A DNA stretch of 64,000 nucleotides. Origin: Rhodanobacter fulvus Jip2. Its GTDB lineage: Bacteria; Pseudomonadota; Gammaproteobacteria; Xanthomonadales; Rhodanobacteraceae. Of the stretch, positions 1 through 9,083 are shown one piece after another. Below the pieces are notes generated by a model, which saw only the letters and a program-made list of their open reading frames with translations, was not told the DNA's origin and made no database searches. The stretch covers positions 37,319 through 101,318 of the forward strand of contig NZ_AJXU01000015.1 in assembly GCF_000264315.1 (NCBI RefSeq), in the 5' to 3' direction. A program made the translations under genes and the position numbers. The stretch's first letter is position 1, and every line of letters starts with the position of its first letter.

Positions 1-471
1 GTAGTGCAGCACCTGCTGCGCCACGTTGATGCCGTCGATACCCAGCTCGCGCAGCAGCGCTTCGGCGCGCTGGTGCATCGCCGGGTAATCCATCAGGCCG
101 CCGAAGCGACGGATCTCGCGGCCGAGAAAGATGTTCTCGGTGACGCTGAGCTCCGGCACCAGCATCAGCTCCTGATGGATGATGGCGATGCCGGCGCGCT
201 CGCTGTCGGCCACCGTGTGCGCCTGCAGCGGCACCCCGTCGACCAGGATCTCGCCCTCGTAGCTGCCGTAGGGATAGACGCCCGACAGCACTTTCATCAG
301 GGTGGATTTGCCGGCACCGTTCTCGCCGCACAAGCCCAGGCATTCGCCGGCGCGCACCTGCAGGTCGACGCCGTCGACAGCGGCGAAGCTGCCGAACATC
401 TTGCGGATGCCGCGCATGTCCAGCAGGCAATCGCCGTTCTCCCCGGCGCGGGCGGCGGACTCAGTTGCCAT
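1..471 (-). CDS. xylG: D-xylose ABC transporter ATP-binding protein, N-terminal part (cut by window edge)
   Basis: Energy-coupling subunit of a sugar ABC importer at the inner membrane. The frame is open from the ATG at 471 to the window edge, so only about the first 157 residues are visible. Reading the minus strand shows a Walker A motif GENGAGKST near residues 49-57 and a Q-loop region [14 protein letters not shown], typical of the first nucleotide-binding domain of the twin-domain sugar importers (XylG/RbsA/MglA family). The start lies inside the 3' end of xylF: the ATG at 469-471 precedes the xylF stop at 461-463, an 11-base overlap that implies translational coupling. The xylose assignment comes from the neighbouring xylF and xylR; the ATPase sequence alone would only say sugar importer. 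The permease gene xylH would be expected beyond the left edge. Confidence 0.9.
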   Translation of the reverse strand, partial: MATESAARAGENGDCLLDMRGIRKMFGSFAAVDGVDLQVRAGECLGLCGENGAGKSTLMKVLSGVYPYGSYEGEILVDGVPLQAHTVADSERAGIAIIHQELMLVPELSVTENIFLGREIRRFGGLMDYPAMHQRAEALLRELGIDGINVAQQVLHY

Positions 472-1477
472 AGACCTGCGCATGGGTATAGAAGCCGTCG
501 GTGATCACCTTGTCGACGTTGTCGCGGGTCAGCGCGACCGGCTGCAGCAGCACGCTGTCGACCGACTTCTCGCCATTGTCGTAATGCGAGTTGTAGGCCG
601 GCTTCTCGCCACGGGCCAGGTCCACCGCCAGTTTGGCCGCCTGGGTGGCCAACTGGTCGAGCGGCTTGTACACGGTCATCGTCTGGGTGCCTTCGACCAC
701 GCGCTTGACGCCGGCCAGGTCGGCGTCCTGACCGGACACCGCCACCTTGCCGGCCAGCCGCTGCGCGGCCAGCGCCTGCACGGCGCCGCCGGCGATGGCG
801 TCATTGGAAGCCACGATCGCGTCGATGTTGTTGGCGTTGGCGGTGAGCGCGTCCTCGACGATGCCCAGCGCACGGGTCGGGTTCCAGTCCGGCACCCACT
901 GGTCGCCCACGATCTTGATGTCGCCCTTGTCGATCAGCGGCTGCAGCACCTGCATCTGGCCCTGGCGCAGAATCTTGGCGTTGTTGTCGGTGGGTGCGCC
1001 GCCGAGCAGGAAGTAGTTGCCCTTGGGCTTGACGTTGACCACGCCCTGCGCCTGCATCTCGCCGACCTTGAGGTTGTCGAAGGAGATGTACGCATCGACG
1101 TCGGCGTTGAGGATCAGGCGATCGTACGACACCACCTTGACGTGGTTGCGATGCGCCTCGCGGATCACGTTGCCCAGCACCTTGGAGTTCTGCGGCACGA
1201 TCACCAGCACGTCCACGCCGCGCGAGATCATGTTCTCGATCTGCGCCACCTGGCGCTCCTCGCTGCCGTTGGCCGACTGCACCAGCACCTTGGCGCCCAG
1301 CTTGGTGGCGGCGGCGTCGAAGAAGTCGCGATCGCGCGCCCAGCGCTCCAGTCGCATGTCGTCGATGCTGAAGCCGATCAGGGTGGGTTTCTTGCTGCTC
1401 TGCGTGCAGCTGCTGGCAAGGCCCGCCAGGCCCAGGCACATCAGCACCCCCAGCGCACGTAAGGTCGTCAGTTTCAT
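461..1477 (-). CDS. xylF: D-xylose-binding periplasmic protein
   Basis: Solute-binding component of the xylose ABC importer, 338 residues, close to the family length of about 330. The N-terminus is a signal peptide with a hydrophobic core (residues 5-21) ending in LASSC, so it may be lipid-anchored, although the lipobox is imperfect. The mature part begins [20 protein letters not shown], which matches the conserved start of XylF proteins, and later segments such as [17 protein letters not shown] and [14 protein letters not shown] are typical of periplasmic-binding type I pentose receptors. The ATG at 1477 has a GGAGC ribosome site 5 bases upstream. It is the first gene of the xylFG(H) transcript and is divergent from xylR. 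No xylA or xylB is in the window. Confidence 0.92.
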   Translation of the reverse strand: MKLTTLRALGVLMCLGLAGLASSCTQSSKKPTLIGFSIDDMRLERWARDRDFFDAAATKLGAKVLVQSANGSEERQVAQIENMISRGVDVLVIVPQNSKVLGNVIREAHRNHVKVVSYDRLILNADVDAYISFDNLKVGEMQAQGVVNVKPKGNYFLLGGAPTDNNAKILRQGQMQVLQPLIDKGDIKIVGDQWVPDWNPTRALGIVEDALTANANNIDAIVASNDAIAGGAVQALAAQRLAGKVAVSGQDADLAGVKRVVEGTQTMTVYKPLDQLATQAAKLAVDLARGEKPAYNSHYDNGEKSVDSVLLQPVALTRDNVDKVITDGFYTHAQVYGN

Positions 1478-2109
1478 GCTTGCTCCGTCATTCGCTTATT
1501 CGAGGATTTCATGGGTACCCCAGCCTTTCGGCCATGTGGATGTCACGGACAACGGCACGCCGCCGCCCATAGTAGGAGCTTGGGCTTCACGCCAACAACC
1601 GCAGCGACGGCACTGCACCCTTGCCGTCGCCATCCGGTTTGGCCGTCCATGCCGTCCCAGCTACGCCACTGCACGGTGATCGAAATACCGGGCAGCGTGG
1701 TCGACGATGCTCGCGACCATCATCGTCGGCGACACACTTGCCTGCCGATGGTAGCGCTATCAGCGGCTGTTCGCGTAGCCCCCACCATTGAGCGGTCCGG
1801 CATCCACCCATGGCGCCTGCGCGCGCGGCCCGGGTGATCCTTCCCGCACCAGCCCGGCAACGCCGCATGGACCGTTTACCGAGCCTGGCGGCGCAGCCAG
1901 GGAACGATCATGGTGCCGATGCTGCGCCGCGGCATGCAATGACGAAATCGCCCAGCGGGGCGACATTTCTTCTTGTGCACACGCCGCAGCGCACCACGGC
2001 CATGCGTTGCACTCGTGCTAGCCTCGGGAAATCCGGCTGCAGCACGTGCGCGTATACGGCGCACGCCAGGTACGGGCCGCCTTCGAGGCGGCTCCTCCAA
2101 GGTGAACCC
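1478..2109. other. Divergent xylF/xylR intergenic region
   Basis: This 632-base gap has no convincing gene; the short open frames in it lack family features and overlap on both strands. It must hold the promoters of xylF (minus) and xylR (plus). It contains one xyl-box-like palindrome at 1749-1762 (separate entry). A solitary GTAGGAGC head at about 1572 resembles one arm of the REP-type repeats found elsewhere in the window, but no matching second arm is visible. Confidence 0.6.
1749..1762. promoter_or_regulatory. xyl-box-like operator TGGTAGCGCTATCA
   Basis: A 14-base imperfect palindrome, TGGTAGCGCTATCA, lies 272 bases upstream of xylF. Known from memory of Xanthomonas campestris work: the xyl-box TGGTAGCGCTAACA is the binding sequence of a LacI-type XylR repressor controlling xylan and xylose genes. 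The copy here differs at one position. The regulator gene next to it (2110-3300) is of the AraC type instead, so the site suggests a second, LacI-type xylose regulator elsewhere in the genome. Binding is inferred from similarity only. Confidence 0.55.
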
Positions 2110-3300
2110 ATGAGCCACCCACACGGCGTCCATCGCATCGCGTTGTTGTTCAACGCGAACAAGGCATTCGACCGCCAGGTCATCGCCGGCATCGGCAACT
2201 ACCTGGCGTCCACCCGGGTCAGCTGGGACCTGTTCATGCAGGAGGATTTCCACTGCCGGGCGACCGACCTGATCGAGTGGTGCGGCGACGGCATCATCAC
2301 CGCCGTCGACGACCCGATCTATACGGCGCTGCGCCAGGTCGACGTGCCAGTGGTCGCCGTCGGTGGCTCCTATGCCGATGCGTCGCGCTACCCGAAGGGC
2401 CTGCCGTACATCGCGACCGACAATGCCGCGCTGGTGCGGCTGGCCTATGACCACCTGATCGAGCAGGGCCTGCAGAACTTCGCGTTCTATTCCCTGCCAC
2501 TAGCGCCCAACATCCCCGGCTGGGCCGAGGAGCGCGAGCGGCTTTTCGACGCGATGCTCCGGCGCGACGGCCTCGAGGGTTTCATCTATCACGGCCATGC
2601 CACCACCGCCGCCGGCTGGAGCGACGCCACCGAGGCGCTGATGGCCTGGCTGCAATCGTTGCCCAAGCCGATCGGCGTGCTGGCGGTGACCGATGCACGC
2701 GCGCGGCAGTTGCTGCAGGCCTGCATGATGGCCGACATCCCGGTGCCCGACGAAGTGGCCATCGTGGGTATCGACAACGACCCGCTGACGCGGATGCTCA
2801 GCCGCATTCCACTCACCTCCGTGCAACAGGGCACCGAGGAAATGGGGCGCACCGCTGCGCATGTCCTGCACCGCATGCTGCATGGCGCCGACTGCAGTGA
2901 CACCCGCGTGCTGGTGCCGCCGGAGAACCTGCACGTGGGTGCATCCAGCATGTACCAGTCGGTGTGCAGCCCGTACGTGATGCGCGCGCGCCACTACATC
3001 CGCCAGTACGGTTGCCTTGGCATCCGCACCGAGCAGGTGGCCGATTACGTGGGGGTGTCGCGCTCGCTGCTGGAGGAGCATTTCCGCCGCACGCTGAAAC
3101 GCAGCGTCCACCAGGAGATCCTGCGACACAAGCTGGAAATCGCGCAGGACTTGCTGCGGCAGGGTGAATCGTCGATGGCCGACATCGCCGTGCGTTGCGG
3201 CTTCACCTCGGTGCAATACCTCTACACCGTGTTTCGCCGGGAACTCGGTTGCACGCCCAGGGCGTTCCAGGAACAGCAGCTGGCCGACGCCCGCGCCTGA
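2110..3300 (+). CDS. xylR: Xylose operon transcriptional regulator, XylR (AraC type)
   Basis: Transcriptional activator expected to bind D-xylose and switch on xylFGH. It has 396 residues, close to E. coli XylR (392). The N-terminal two thirds is a periplasmic-binding-like sensor domain starting HRIALLFNANKAFDRQVIAG, and the C-terminal about 110 residues are an AraC-type double helix-turn-helix (TEQVADYVGVSRSLLEEHFR and MADIAVRCGFTSVQYLYTVF). The ATG at 2110 is chosen because AAGGTGA sits just upstream and because this start gives the family length; the open frame extends to 1810 but that extension is non-homologous. It is divergent from xylF across a 632-base gap. Confidence 0.92.
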   Translation: MSHPHGVHRIALLFNANKAFDRQVIAGIGNYLASTRVSWDLFMQEDFHCRATDLIEWCGDGIITAVDDPIYTALRQVDVPVVAVGGSYADASRYPKGLPYIATDNAALVRLAYDHLIEQGLQNFAFYSLPLAPNIPGWAEERERLFDAMLRRDGLEGFIYHGHATTAAGWSDATEALMAWLQSLPKPIGVLAVTDARARQLLQACMMADIPVPDEVAIVGIDNDPLTRMLSRIPLTSVQQGTEEMGRTAAHVLHRMLHGADCSDTRVLVPPENLHVGASSMYQSVCSPYVMRARHYIRQYGCLGIRTEQVADYVGVSRSLLEEHFRRTLKRSVHQEILRHKLEIAQDLLRQGESSMADIAVRCGFTSVQYLYTVFRRELGCTPRAFQEQQLADARA

Positions 3301-3314
3301 GGGCTCGGGTTTTT

Positions 3315-3386
3315 GTGGGAGCGACTTGAGTCGCGATGCTTTTGCCAAACCTCGTCGAAGAGCATCGCGACTGAAGTCGCTCCCAC
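3315..3386. repeat. REP-type inverted repeat, xylR/tkt spacer
   Basis: Two convergent arms, GTGGGAGCGACTTGAGTCGC and GCGACTGAAGTCGCTCCCAC, are separated by about 30 bases. Each arm contains its own short palindrome (GCGACTT.AGTCGC) followed by GATGCT. The same design occurs at five other gene ends in this window. It lies between the convergent 3' ends of xylR and tkt and may act as a transcription barrier as well as a mobile REP doublet. Confidence 0.85.
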
Positions 3387-3395
3387 ACGGCGGGC

Positions 3396-5405
3396 TCAGC
3401 CCACCACGCGCTTGGCCGCCTCGATCACATGCGCCACGGTGATGCCGAAGTGCTCGAACAATTGCGGTGCGGGAGCCGAGGCGCCGAAGGTGTTCATGCC
3501 GATCACCTCGCCGTCGAAGCCGACGTACTTGGCCCAGAAATCGGCGCTGGCCGCTTCCACCGCCACGCGGGCGCGACACCAGCCCGGCAACACGCCTTCG
3601 CGGTATTCCAGCGGCTGTTCGTCGAACACGTCGGTGCATGGCATCGACACCACGCGGGCGGCGATGCCCTGCTGTGCCAGCGCGCGCGAGGCTTCCATTG
3701 CCAGCTCCACTTCGGAGCCGGTGCCGATCAGGATCACCTGGAATTTCGTGTCCGCCGGATCGGACAGCACGTAGCCGCCGCGGCGGATATCCGCCAGCTG
3801 CTGCGCGTCGCGCTGCTGATGCTTCAGTGCCTGGCGCGAGAACACCAGACACGACGGCGCGCCGCGGCGCTCGATCGCGGCCTTCCACGACACCGCCGAC
3901 TCCACCGCGTCGCAGGGGCGCCACACGTGGTTGTTCGGGATGAGGCGCAGGCTGGCCATGTGCTCCACCGGCTGGTGGGTGGGGCCGTCTTCGCCCAGGC
4001 CGATCGAGTCGTGCGTGTAGACGTGGATGGCATGCGCAGGGATCAGCGCACTCATGCGCACCGCGTTGCGGGCGTAATCGGAGAAGACCATGAAGGTGGC
4101 GTCATAGGGAATGAAGCCGCCGTGCAGCGCCAGGCCATTGGCGATCGCGGTCATGCCGAATTCGCGCACACCGTAATAAACGTAGTTGCCTTTGCCGTCC
4201 GAGCTGTTGCCGTTGCCGGCGTCGAGGCTGCCCTTCCACTTGGTGAGGTTGGAGGCGGCCAGGTCGGCCGAGCCGCCCAGCAGTTCGGGCAGCAGCGGGC
4301 CGAAAGCGTCCAGCGTCATTTGCGAGGCCTTGCGCGATGCCACTTCCGGGCCTTCGGCCTGCAGTTTTTCGATGTAGGCCTGCGATTTGGCCGCCCAATC
4401 CTGCGGCAGCTCGCCGGTCAGACGGCGCTTCAGCTCGGCCGCCAGCTCCGGATGCGCCGCGGCGTAGGCGGCGAATGCCTCATCCCAGCTGCGCTCGCGG
4501 GCGGCACCCTTGTCGCGCGCATTCCAGCCGGCGTAGATGTCGGCCGGGATCTCGAACGGGGCGTAATTCCACTGCAACTGCACGCGCGCGGCAGCGATCT
4601 CGTCCTTGCCCAGCGCGGCGCCGTGGCTTTCTTCCTTGCCCTGCTTGTTCGGTGCGCCGAAACCGATGATGGTCTTGGCGCAGATGAGGGTCGGACGCTC
4701 GCTTTGCGCGGTGGCCTGCGCCAGCGCCTTCTTCACCGCCTCGGCGTCGTGGCCGTCGACGTCGCGGATCACGTTCCAGCCGTAGGCTTCGAAGCGCGCG
4801 GGCGTGTTGTCGGTGAACCAGCCTTCGACTTCGCCGTCGATGGAGATGCCGTTGTCGTCATACACCGCCACCAGCTTGCCCAGCTTCCAGGTGCCGGCCA
4901 GCGAGGCGACTTCGTGCGAGATGCCTTCCATCAGGCAGCCGTCGCCCAGGAACACGTAGGTGTGGTGATCGACGATGGCGTGGCCGGGCCGGTTGAAGCG
5001 CGCCGCCAGGATCTTTTCCGCCAGCGCAAAACCCACGGCGTTCGCCAGGCCCTGGCCCAGCGGACCGGTGGTGGTTTCGGCGCCGGGCGTGTGGCCGTAC
5101 TCGGGATGGCCGGCGGTCTTCGAATGCAGCTGGCGGAAGTGCTTCAGCTCATCGATCGGCAGGTCGTAGCCGGACAGGTGCAGCAGCGCGTACTGCAGCA
5201 TCGAACCGTGGCCGTTGGAGAGCACGAAACGGTCGCGGTTGAACCAGCCCGGGTTGCCCGGATTGAACTGCAGGAAATCGTTCCACAACACCTCGGCGAT
5301 GTCGGCCATACCCATCGGCATGCCCGGATGGCCGGACTTGGCCGCCTCGACGGCATCCATGGCCAGGGCACGCACGGCATTGGCTAGTTCACGACGGGTG
5401 GGCAT
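3396..5405 (-). CDS. tkt: Transketolase
   Basis: Thiamine diphosphate enzyme of the non-oxidative pentose phosphate pathway, transferring two-carbon units between xylulose 5-phosphate and aldose phosphates; cytoplasmic. It has 669 residues, the usual bacterial length. The start [20 protein letters not shown], the substrate loop SGHPGMPMG, the thiamine-binding motif [18 protein letters not shown] and the pyrimidine domain segment [20 protein letters not shown] are all diagnostic. A GGAGAG ribosome site precedes the ATG at 5405. Its place beside the xylose genes fits pentose catabolism, but it is also the first of the scattered glycolytic genes that run to gapA. Confidence 0.97.
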   Translation of the reverse strand: MPTRRELANAVRALAMDAVEAAKSGHPGMPMGMADIAEVLWNDFLQFNPGNPGWFNRDRFVLSNGHGSMLQYALLHLSGYDLPIDELKHFRQLHSKTAGHPEYGHTPGAETTTGPLGQGLANAVGFALAEKILAARFNRPGHAIVDHHTYVFLGDGCLMEGISHEVASLAGTWKLGKLVAVYDDNGISIDGEVEGWFTDNTPARFEAYGWNVIRDVDGHDAEAVKKALAQATAQSERPTLICAKTIIGFGAPNKQGKEESHGAALGKDEIAAARVQLQWNYAPFEIPADIYAGWNARDKGAARERSWDEAFAAYAAAHPELAAELKRRLTGELPQDWAAKSQAYIEKLQAEGPEVASRKASQMTLDAFGPLLPELLGGSADLAASNLTKWKGSLDAGNGNSSDGKGNYVYYGVREFGMTAIANGLALHGGFIPYDATFMVFSDYARNAVRMSALIPAHAIHVYTHDSIGLGEDGPTHQPVEHMASLRLIPNNHVWRPCDAVESAVSWKAAIERRGAPSCLVFSRQALKHQQRDAQQLADIRRGGYVLSDPADTKFQVILIGTGSEVELAMEASRALAQQGIAARVVSMPCTDVFDEQPLEYREGVLPGWCRARVAVEAASADFWAKYVGFDGEVIGMNTFGASAPAPQLFEHFGITVAHVIEAAKRVVG

Positions 5406-5652
5406 CAGGTTCTCTCCGGGGCGGGCAAAATCCCATTATCGCTGATTCAGCTTGCCACTGTCGCGCCCTTTGGGATGCGCGGGTTTGGACGGCTGAAAGG
5501 CCAAACATTAATTCGGCCTTAATTTTTGATCAGGACATATCGGCGCGCTTCAGGCTCGGGCCTGTTCAATGCACCCCGCCCCCGGATTCCGGGGGTCGTC
5601 ATCGGGCTTACCCCAACCCGACGATGCATTGGTTATACGCAGGAGTTCCCTC

Positions 5653-6297
5653 ATGAAAAAAACACTACTAGCCCTGGCGATTACCTCCGCGTCTCTTTGC
5701 GCCCTGCCCGCACTTGCGCAGGACGACTCTGTTTCCAGCAGCACCCCGACGTCGGCGAACGGCAACTACCAGCCGAACCAGGCTGTCGGCAGCGGCAACT
5801 GGTTCATCGGTGCCAACGTTGGCCAGGCCCACGTGGCACAAGGCCCGTACAACGATCACCCGACCACCTATGCACTGACCGGCGGCTACCGCTGGAAGGT
5901 CGGCCAGGACGTCGGCCTGGGCGTCGATATCGGCTACAACGACCTGGGCAATTTCCGGTTGAAGAACGCCTTCAACAGCGACAACGTCAACCTCACCGGT
6001 CGCCGCAACGCGTTGCGCGGCTGGACCGCCGGCGTCAACGGGCGCATCAACGTGTGGCAGGGGCTGTATGTCAGCGGCCGCACCGGCGTCTATGGCTGGA
6101 AGGGTCACGGCTACAACAACCAGGACGTCAACCGCCACTCGCTGGACAAGGTCGACTACTACGCCGGTGCCGGCGTGGGCTACGACTTCAACAACAACTT
6201 CAGCCTGGGCCTGGCGTACGACTACTACCACGCCAAGAAGCACGGCATCAGCTTCAGCTCGGATACCGCCACGGTATCGGCTGAATACCGGTTCTGA
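5653..6297 (+). CDS. Outer-membrane beta-barrel protein, paralogue 1
   Basis: Predicted eight-stranded outer-membrane barrel of the OmpA/opacity-like fold; substrate and role are unknown. The 214-residue precursor starts at the ATG at 5653 behind AGGAG and has a clear signal peptide ending ALPALAQ. The mature chain has alternating strands with motifs shared with the next two genes: GNWFIGANVGQAHV, GYRWKVGQDVGLGVDIGYND, GWTAGVNGRINV, GRTGVYGWKGHG and YAGAGVGYDFNNNFSLGLAY. It ends SAEYRF, with the C-terminal Phe recognised by the Bam complex. Of the three paralogues it carries the longest N-terminal linker (about 25 residues rich in Ser, Asn and Gln). Confidence 0.85.
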   Translation: MKKTLLALAITSASLCALPALAQDDSVSSSTPTSANGNYQPNQAVGSGNWFIGANVGQAHVAQGPYNDHPTTYALTGGYRWKVGQDVGLGVDIGYNDLGNFRLKNAFNSDNVNLTGRRNALRGWTAGVNGRINVWQGLYVSGRTGVYGWKGHGYNNQDVNRHSLDKVDYYAGAGVGYDFNNNFSLGLAYDYYHAKKHGISFSSDTATVSAEYRF

Positions 6298-6312
6298 TCG
6301 GGCGATGCCCCG

Positions 6313-6343
6313 AAGGGGTGCGGCGCGAGCCGCCGCGCCCCTT
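6313..6343 (+). terminator. Hairpin after barrel paralogue 1
   Basis: Arms at 6313-6325 and 6331-6343 pair over 13 bases with one G-T wobble around a 5-base loop. There is no T-run, so termination would be weak or factor-assisted. It separates the first two barrel genes. Confidence 0.5.
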
Positions 6344-6506
6344 CCCGCCGCGGATTAACCCAGACTTAATACTGAACTTGCCGGTATTGAATCTCCGGGC
6401 CGCAGCGCCATCTAAGTGTCAGGTGTCGTCGCCCCCAAGGACGCGCACCCGCAGCGACCACTCCCCCAACGGGTCGCCTGCCACAAAAAAAACACTGGAG
6501 ATATCC

Positions 6507-7103
6507 ATGAAAAACAAGAGTCTGCTTGCCCTCGCCCTCGCCACTGCCGGCCTGGTTGCCGTACCCGCGGCCTTTGCGCAGAGTGCGCCCACGCAGAACG
6601 GCGGCTGGTTCGTCAACGGCAACGTCGGCCAGACCTCGATCAACCACGGCCCTTACGATGACAACGACACTGGCTACGCCATCAACGGTGGCTACCGCTG
6701 GTCGGTGAACCCGTCGGTCGCGCTCGGCGTCGAGGTTGGCTACAACGACCTGGGCAATATCCACGCGAAGAACGTCTTCAACGACGATCCGGTGGTGGAA
6801 AACGGCAAGTCGCAGCTGCACGGCTGGACGGCCGGCGTGAACGGTCACTTCAACGTCACCCCGAACTGGTACGTCAGCGCCCGCACCGGCATCTACGGCT
6901 GGAAGGGTCACGGCCTGAGCAACAACGAGAACCCGATCCGCAAGGGTCTGGATGACACCAGCTGGTACGCCGGCGCCGGCTTCGGCTACGACTTCAACAA
7001 CAACGTCAGCGTGGGTCTTAACTACGACTACTACGACGCGAAGAAGGACCGCGTGGACCTGAGCACGGACATGGTGTCGGTCAGCGCGGAATACCGCTTC
7101 TGA
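6507..7103 (+). CDS. Outer-membrane beta-barrel protein, paralogue 2
   Basis: Second of the three tandem barrels, 198 residues, starting at the ATG at 6507 behind CTGGAGATATCC. The signal peptide ends AAFAQSAP. The mature protein has the same strand motifs as its neighbours (GGWFVNGNVGQTSINHGPYD, GVEVGYNDLGNIHAKN, GWTAGVNGHFNV, SARTGIYGWKGHG, YAGAGFGYDFNNNVSVGLNY) and ends VSAEYRF. By eye it is clearly closer to paralogue 1 than to paralogue 3, which suggests stepwise local duplication. Function is unknown; a small barrel of this type may be structural, adhesive or a narrow pore. Confidence 0.85.
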   Translation: MKNKSLLALALATAGLVAVPAAFAQSAPTQNGGWFVNGNVGQTSINHGPYDDNDTGYAINGGYRWSVNPSVALGVEVGYNDLGNIHAKNVFNDDPVVENGKSQLHGWTAGVNGHFNVTPNWYVSARTGIYGWKGHGLSNNENPIRKGLDDTSWYAGAGFGYDFNNNVSVGLNYDYYDAKKDRVDLSTDMVSVSAEYRF

Positions 7104-7136
7104 TTCGAGTCACCCCATCGTGCAGACGACAGGGAG

Positions 7137-7164
7137 AAGGGCGCCGCAAGGCGCCTTTCTTTTT
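7137..7164 (+). terminator. Intrinsic terminator after barrel paralogue 2
   Basis: The hairpin GGCGCC-GCAA-GGCGCC is extended by A/T pairs and followed by a TTTCTTTTT tract. It implies that paralogue 3 has its own promoter. Confidence 0.85.
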
Positions 7165-7261
7165 GCCCGCGTTTCTCCGCCTCCGAGCCAGCCGTTACAA
7201 TCGCGTCGCCGCAGAAGCGGCTCATCGGATTGATCGGACCATCAGGAGGGTCCCTGTCCCC

Positions 7262-7849
7262 ATGCGTAAACAACTGCTTCCCCTCGCCATTGCCGCCAGC
7301 GGCATGGCCTTCGTCGCGACCGCCCACGCAGAACAGCCCAATGGCTGGTTCGTCAACGGCAACGTCGGCAGCTCGCACTACAGTGCAGAGGTCGACGACT
7401 TCGGCTCGGGCACCGAAACCGACACGGCGTTCATCGTCAACGCCGGCTACCGCGACCAGCGCATCCTGGGTTTCGAGGTCGGCTACACCAACCTCGGCAG
7501 CGTCAGTGAGAGCGACGACTTCGGCGACCGCGTGAAACTGTCCGGCGACGGCTGGACGCTGGGCCTCAACGGCCATTTCAACCCGACCAGCCACTGGTAC
7601 ATTTCCGCGCGCGGCGGCGCCTTCCTGTGGAAGCTGCACGCCAAGGCGCGCATCGCCTATGACGACGGCAGCTCGGACACGTTCCGCGCCAGCGAACAGT
7701 CGCTGGGCTGGTACGCCGGCGTGGGCACGGGTTACGACATCAACCGCCACTGGAGCGTGGGCGGCAACTTCGATTACTACAAGATCGACAAGGACGTGTA
7801 CGAACTGGGCACGCGGATTTTCTCGGTCAGCGCCGAGTACCGCTTCTGA
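7262..7849 (+). CDS. Outer-membrane beta-barrel protein, paralogue 3
   Basis: Third tandem barrel, 195 residues, ATG at 7262 with AGGAGGG upstream. The signal peptide ends ATAHAEQP. Motifs NGWFVNGNVGSSHYSAEVDD, GYRDQRILGFEVGYTNLGSV, GWTLGLNGHFNP and GWYAGVGTGYDINRHWSVGG align with the other two, and the C-terminus is VSAEYRF. It is the most divergent of the three: the GWKGHG loop is replaced by LWKLHAKARIAYDDGSS. It probably faces the same membrane with different surface loops. Function unknown. Confidence 0.85.
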   Translation: MRKQLLPLAIAASGMAFVATAHAEQPNGWFVNGNVGSSHYSAEVDDFGSGTETDTAFIVNAGYRDQRILGFEVGYTNLGSVSESDDFGDRVKLSGDGWTLGLNGHFNPTSHWYISARGGAFLWKLHAKARIAYDDGSSDTFRASEQSLGWYAGVGTGYDINRHWSVGGNFDYYKIDKDVYELGTRIFSVSAEYRF

Positions 7850-7880
7850 GTCCTGTGCCCTGACGCCACCGCGTCATCGC

Positions 7881-7916
7881 AACGAAAGAGGGCACCTTGA
7901 GGTGCCCTCTTTCGTT
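7881..7916. terminator. Bidirectional terminator between barrel 3 and fba
   Basis: A perfect 17-base inverted repeat (AACGAAAGAGGGCACCT and its complement) with a 2-base loop gives a hairpin with an A-rich 5' and T-rich 3' side in either orientation, as expected between convergent genes. Confidence 0.9.
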
Positions 7917-7942
7917 CATGCCCTGGTGGCGATTCGCTTGCG

Positions 7943-8947
7943 TCAGCCGTTCCAGCGGCCCAGTGCCGCCAGGCCATTGTCGCGGGCGCGGGCATGGACC
8001 ATCTTCTGCGCCTCGGCAACGTTCGCCTTCGGGTCTTTCGCCCACAGTTTCAACGCCGCTTGCTGCATGGCGCGGCCATACGAGAACGACAGCGGCCACG
8101 GATGCGGGCCGATATGGTTGATCGCGTTGAGATGGCTGGTGGCCTGCTTGTCGGTCTGGCCCCCGGAGAGGAACACGATGCCCGGCAACGAGGCCGGCAC
8201 GCACGACTTCAGGACGCGCACGGTGGCATCGGCCACTTCCTCGGCATCCACCTGCTCGTCGCTGTCCTTGCCCGGGATGACCATGCTGATCTTCAGGATG
8301 GTGCCTTCCAGCATCACGTTCTGCTCGTACAGCGCGTTGAACAGGCTGCGCAGCACGGCTTCATGCACTTCATAGCTGACGTCGATGGAATGGTCGCCGT
8401 CCATCAGCACTTCGGGCTCGACCATCGGCACCAGACCCGCCTCCTGGCACAGCGCGGCATAGCGCGCCAGCGCGTGGCAGTTCGCCTCGATGGCGGTGGA
8501 ACTCGGGGTGTCCTCGGTAATCTTGATCACCGCCCGCCACTTGGCGAACTGCGCACCCAGCTTCGCGTATTCCTGCAGCCGCTCGCGCAGGCCGTCCAGC
8601 CCCTCGGTGACCACGTCGCCCGGAAAACCGGCCAGCGGCACGGTTCCCTTGTCGACCTTGATGCCGGGAATGATGCCGGCCTTCTTCATCACGGTGGTGA
8701 ACGGCACGCCATCCTTGGTGGACTGGCGGATCGTCTCGTCGTACAGGATAGCGCCGGAAATATGTTCGCCGAGACCGGGCGTGGTCAGCAGCATTTCGCG
8801 ATAGGCGCGCCGGCTTTCCTCGGTGCTCTCGACGCCGACGGCGGCCAGACGCTTGCCGATCGTCTTGGTCGATTCGTCGATGGCGATGATGCCCTTGCCG
8901 GGCGCGACCATGGCCAGGGCGATGCTTTCGAGATCTTCAATACTCAT
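7943..8947 (-). CDS. fba: Fructose-bisphosphate aldolase, class I
   Basis: Cleaves fructose 1,6-bisphosphate to triose phosphates through a Schiff base; cytoplasmic glycolysis and gluconeogenesis. It has 334 residues. The animal-type class I sequence is clear: GKGIIAIDESTKTIGKRLA near the N-terminus, the Schiff-base lysine (Lys219) in EGTILKISMVIPG, and FLSGGQTDKQATSHLNAIN. The ATG at 8947 is preferred over the upstream alternative at 8983 because CGGAG lies 5 bases before it and MSIEDLESIA is the family start. Many bacteria use a class II zinc aldolase instead. Confidence 0.95.
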   Translation of the reverse strand: MSIEDLESIALAMVAPGKGIIAIDESTKTIGKRLAAVGVESTEESRRAYREMLLTTPGLGEHISGAILYDETIRQSTKDGVPFTTVMKKAGIIPGIKVDKGTVPLAGFPGDVVTEGLDGLRERLQEYAKLGAQFAKWRAVIKITEDTPSSTAIEANCHALARYAALCQEAGLVPMVEPEVLMDGDHSIDVSYEVHEAVLRSLFNALYEQNVMLEGTILKISMVIPGKDSDEQVDAEEVADATVRVLKSCVPASLPGIVFLSGGQTDKQATSHLNAINHIGPHPWPLSFSYGRAMQQAALKLWAKDPKANVAEAQKMVHARARDNGLAALGRWNG

Positions 8948-9083
8948 GGCGACTCCGTGGAACGCGGCGGCGACAAACCGCACGAGGGACGATGCCGCAC
9001 CAACATGCGCGCCGGTACGGTTCAGAGCTCGCCATTATAGGCCAGTTGCACGAGGGAGATTCGCCCCCGGGAAGACAGCCGCG

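Noticed and set aside
1572..1593. Single REP-like arm in the xyl intergenic region
   Set aside because: Only the GTAGGAGC head is similar; the palindrome and second arm are missing, so it is not listed as a repeat element.
3429..5387. 652-codon plus-strand frame opposite transketolase
   Set aside because: Antisense of a gene with diagnostic transketolase motifs; its own translation has no recognisable domain.
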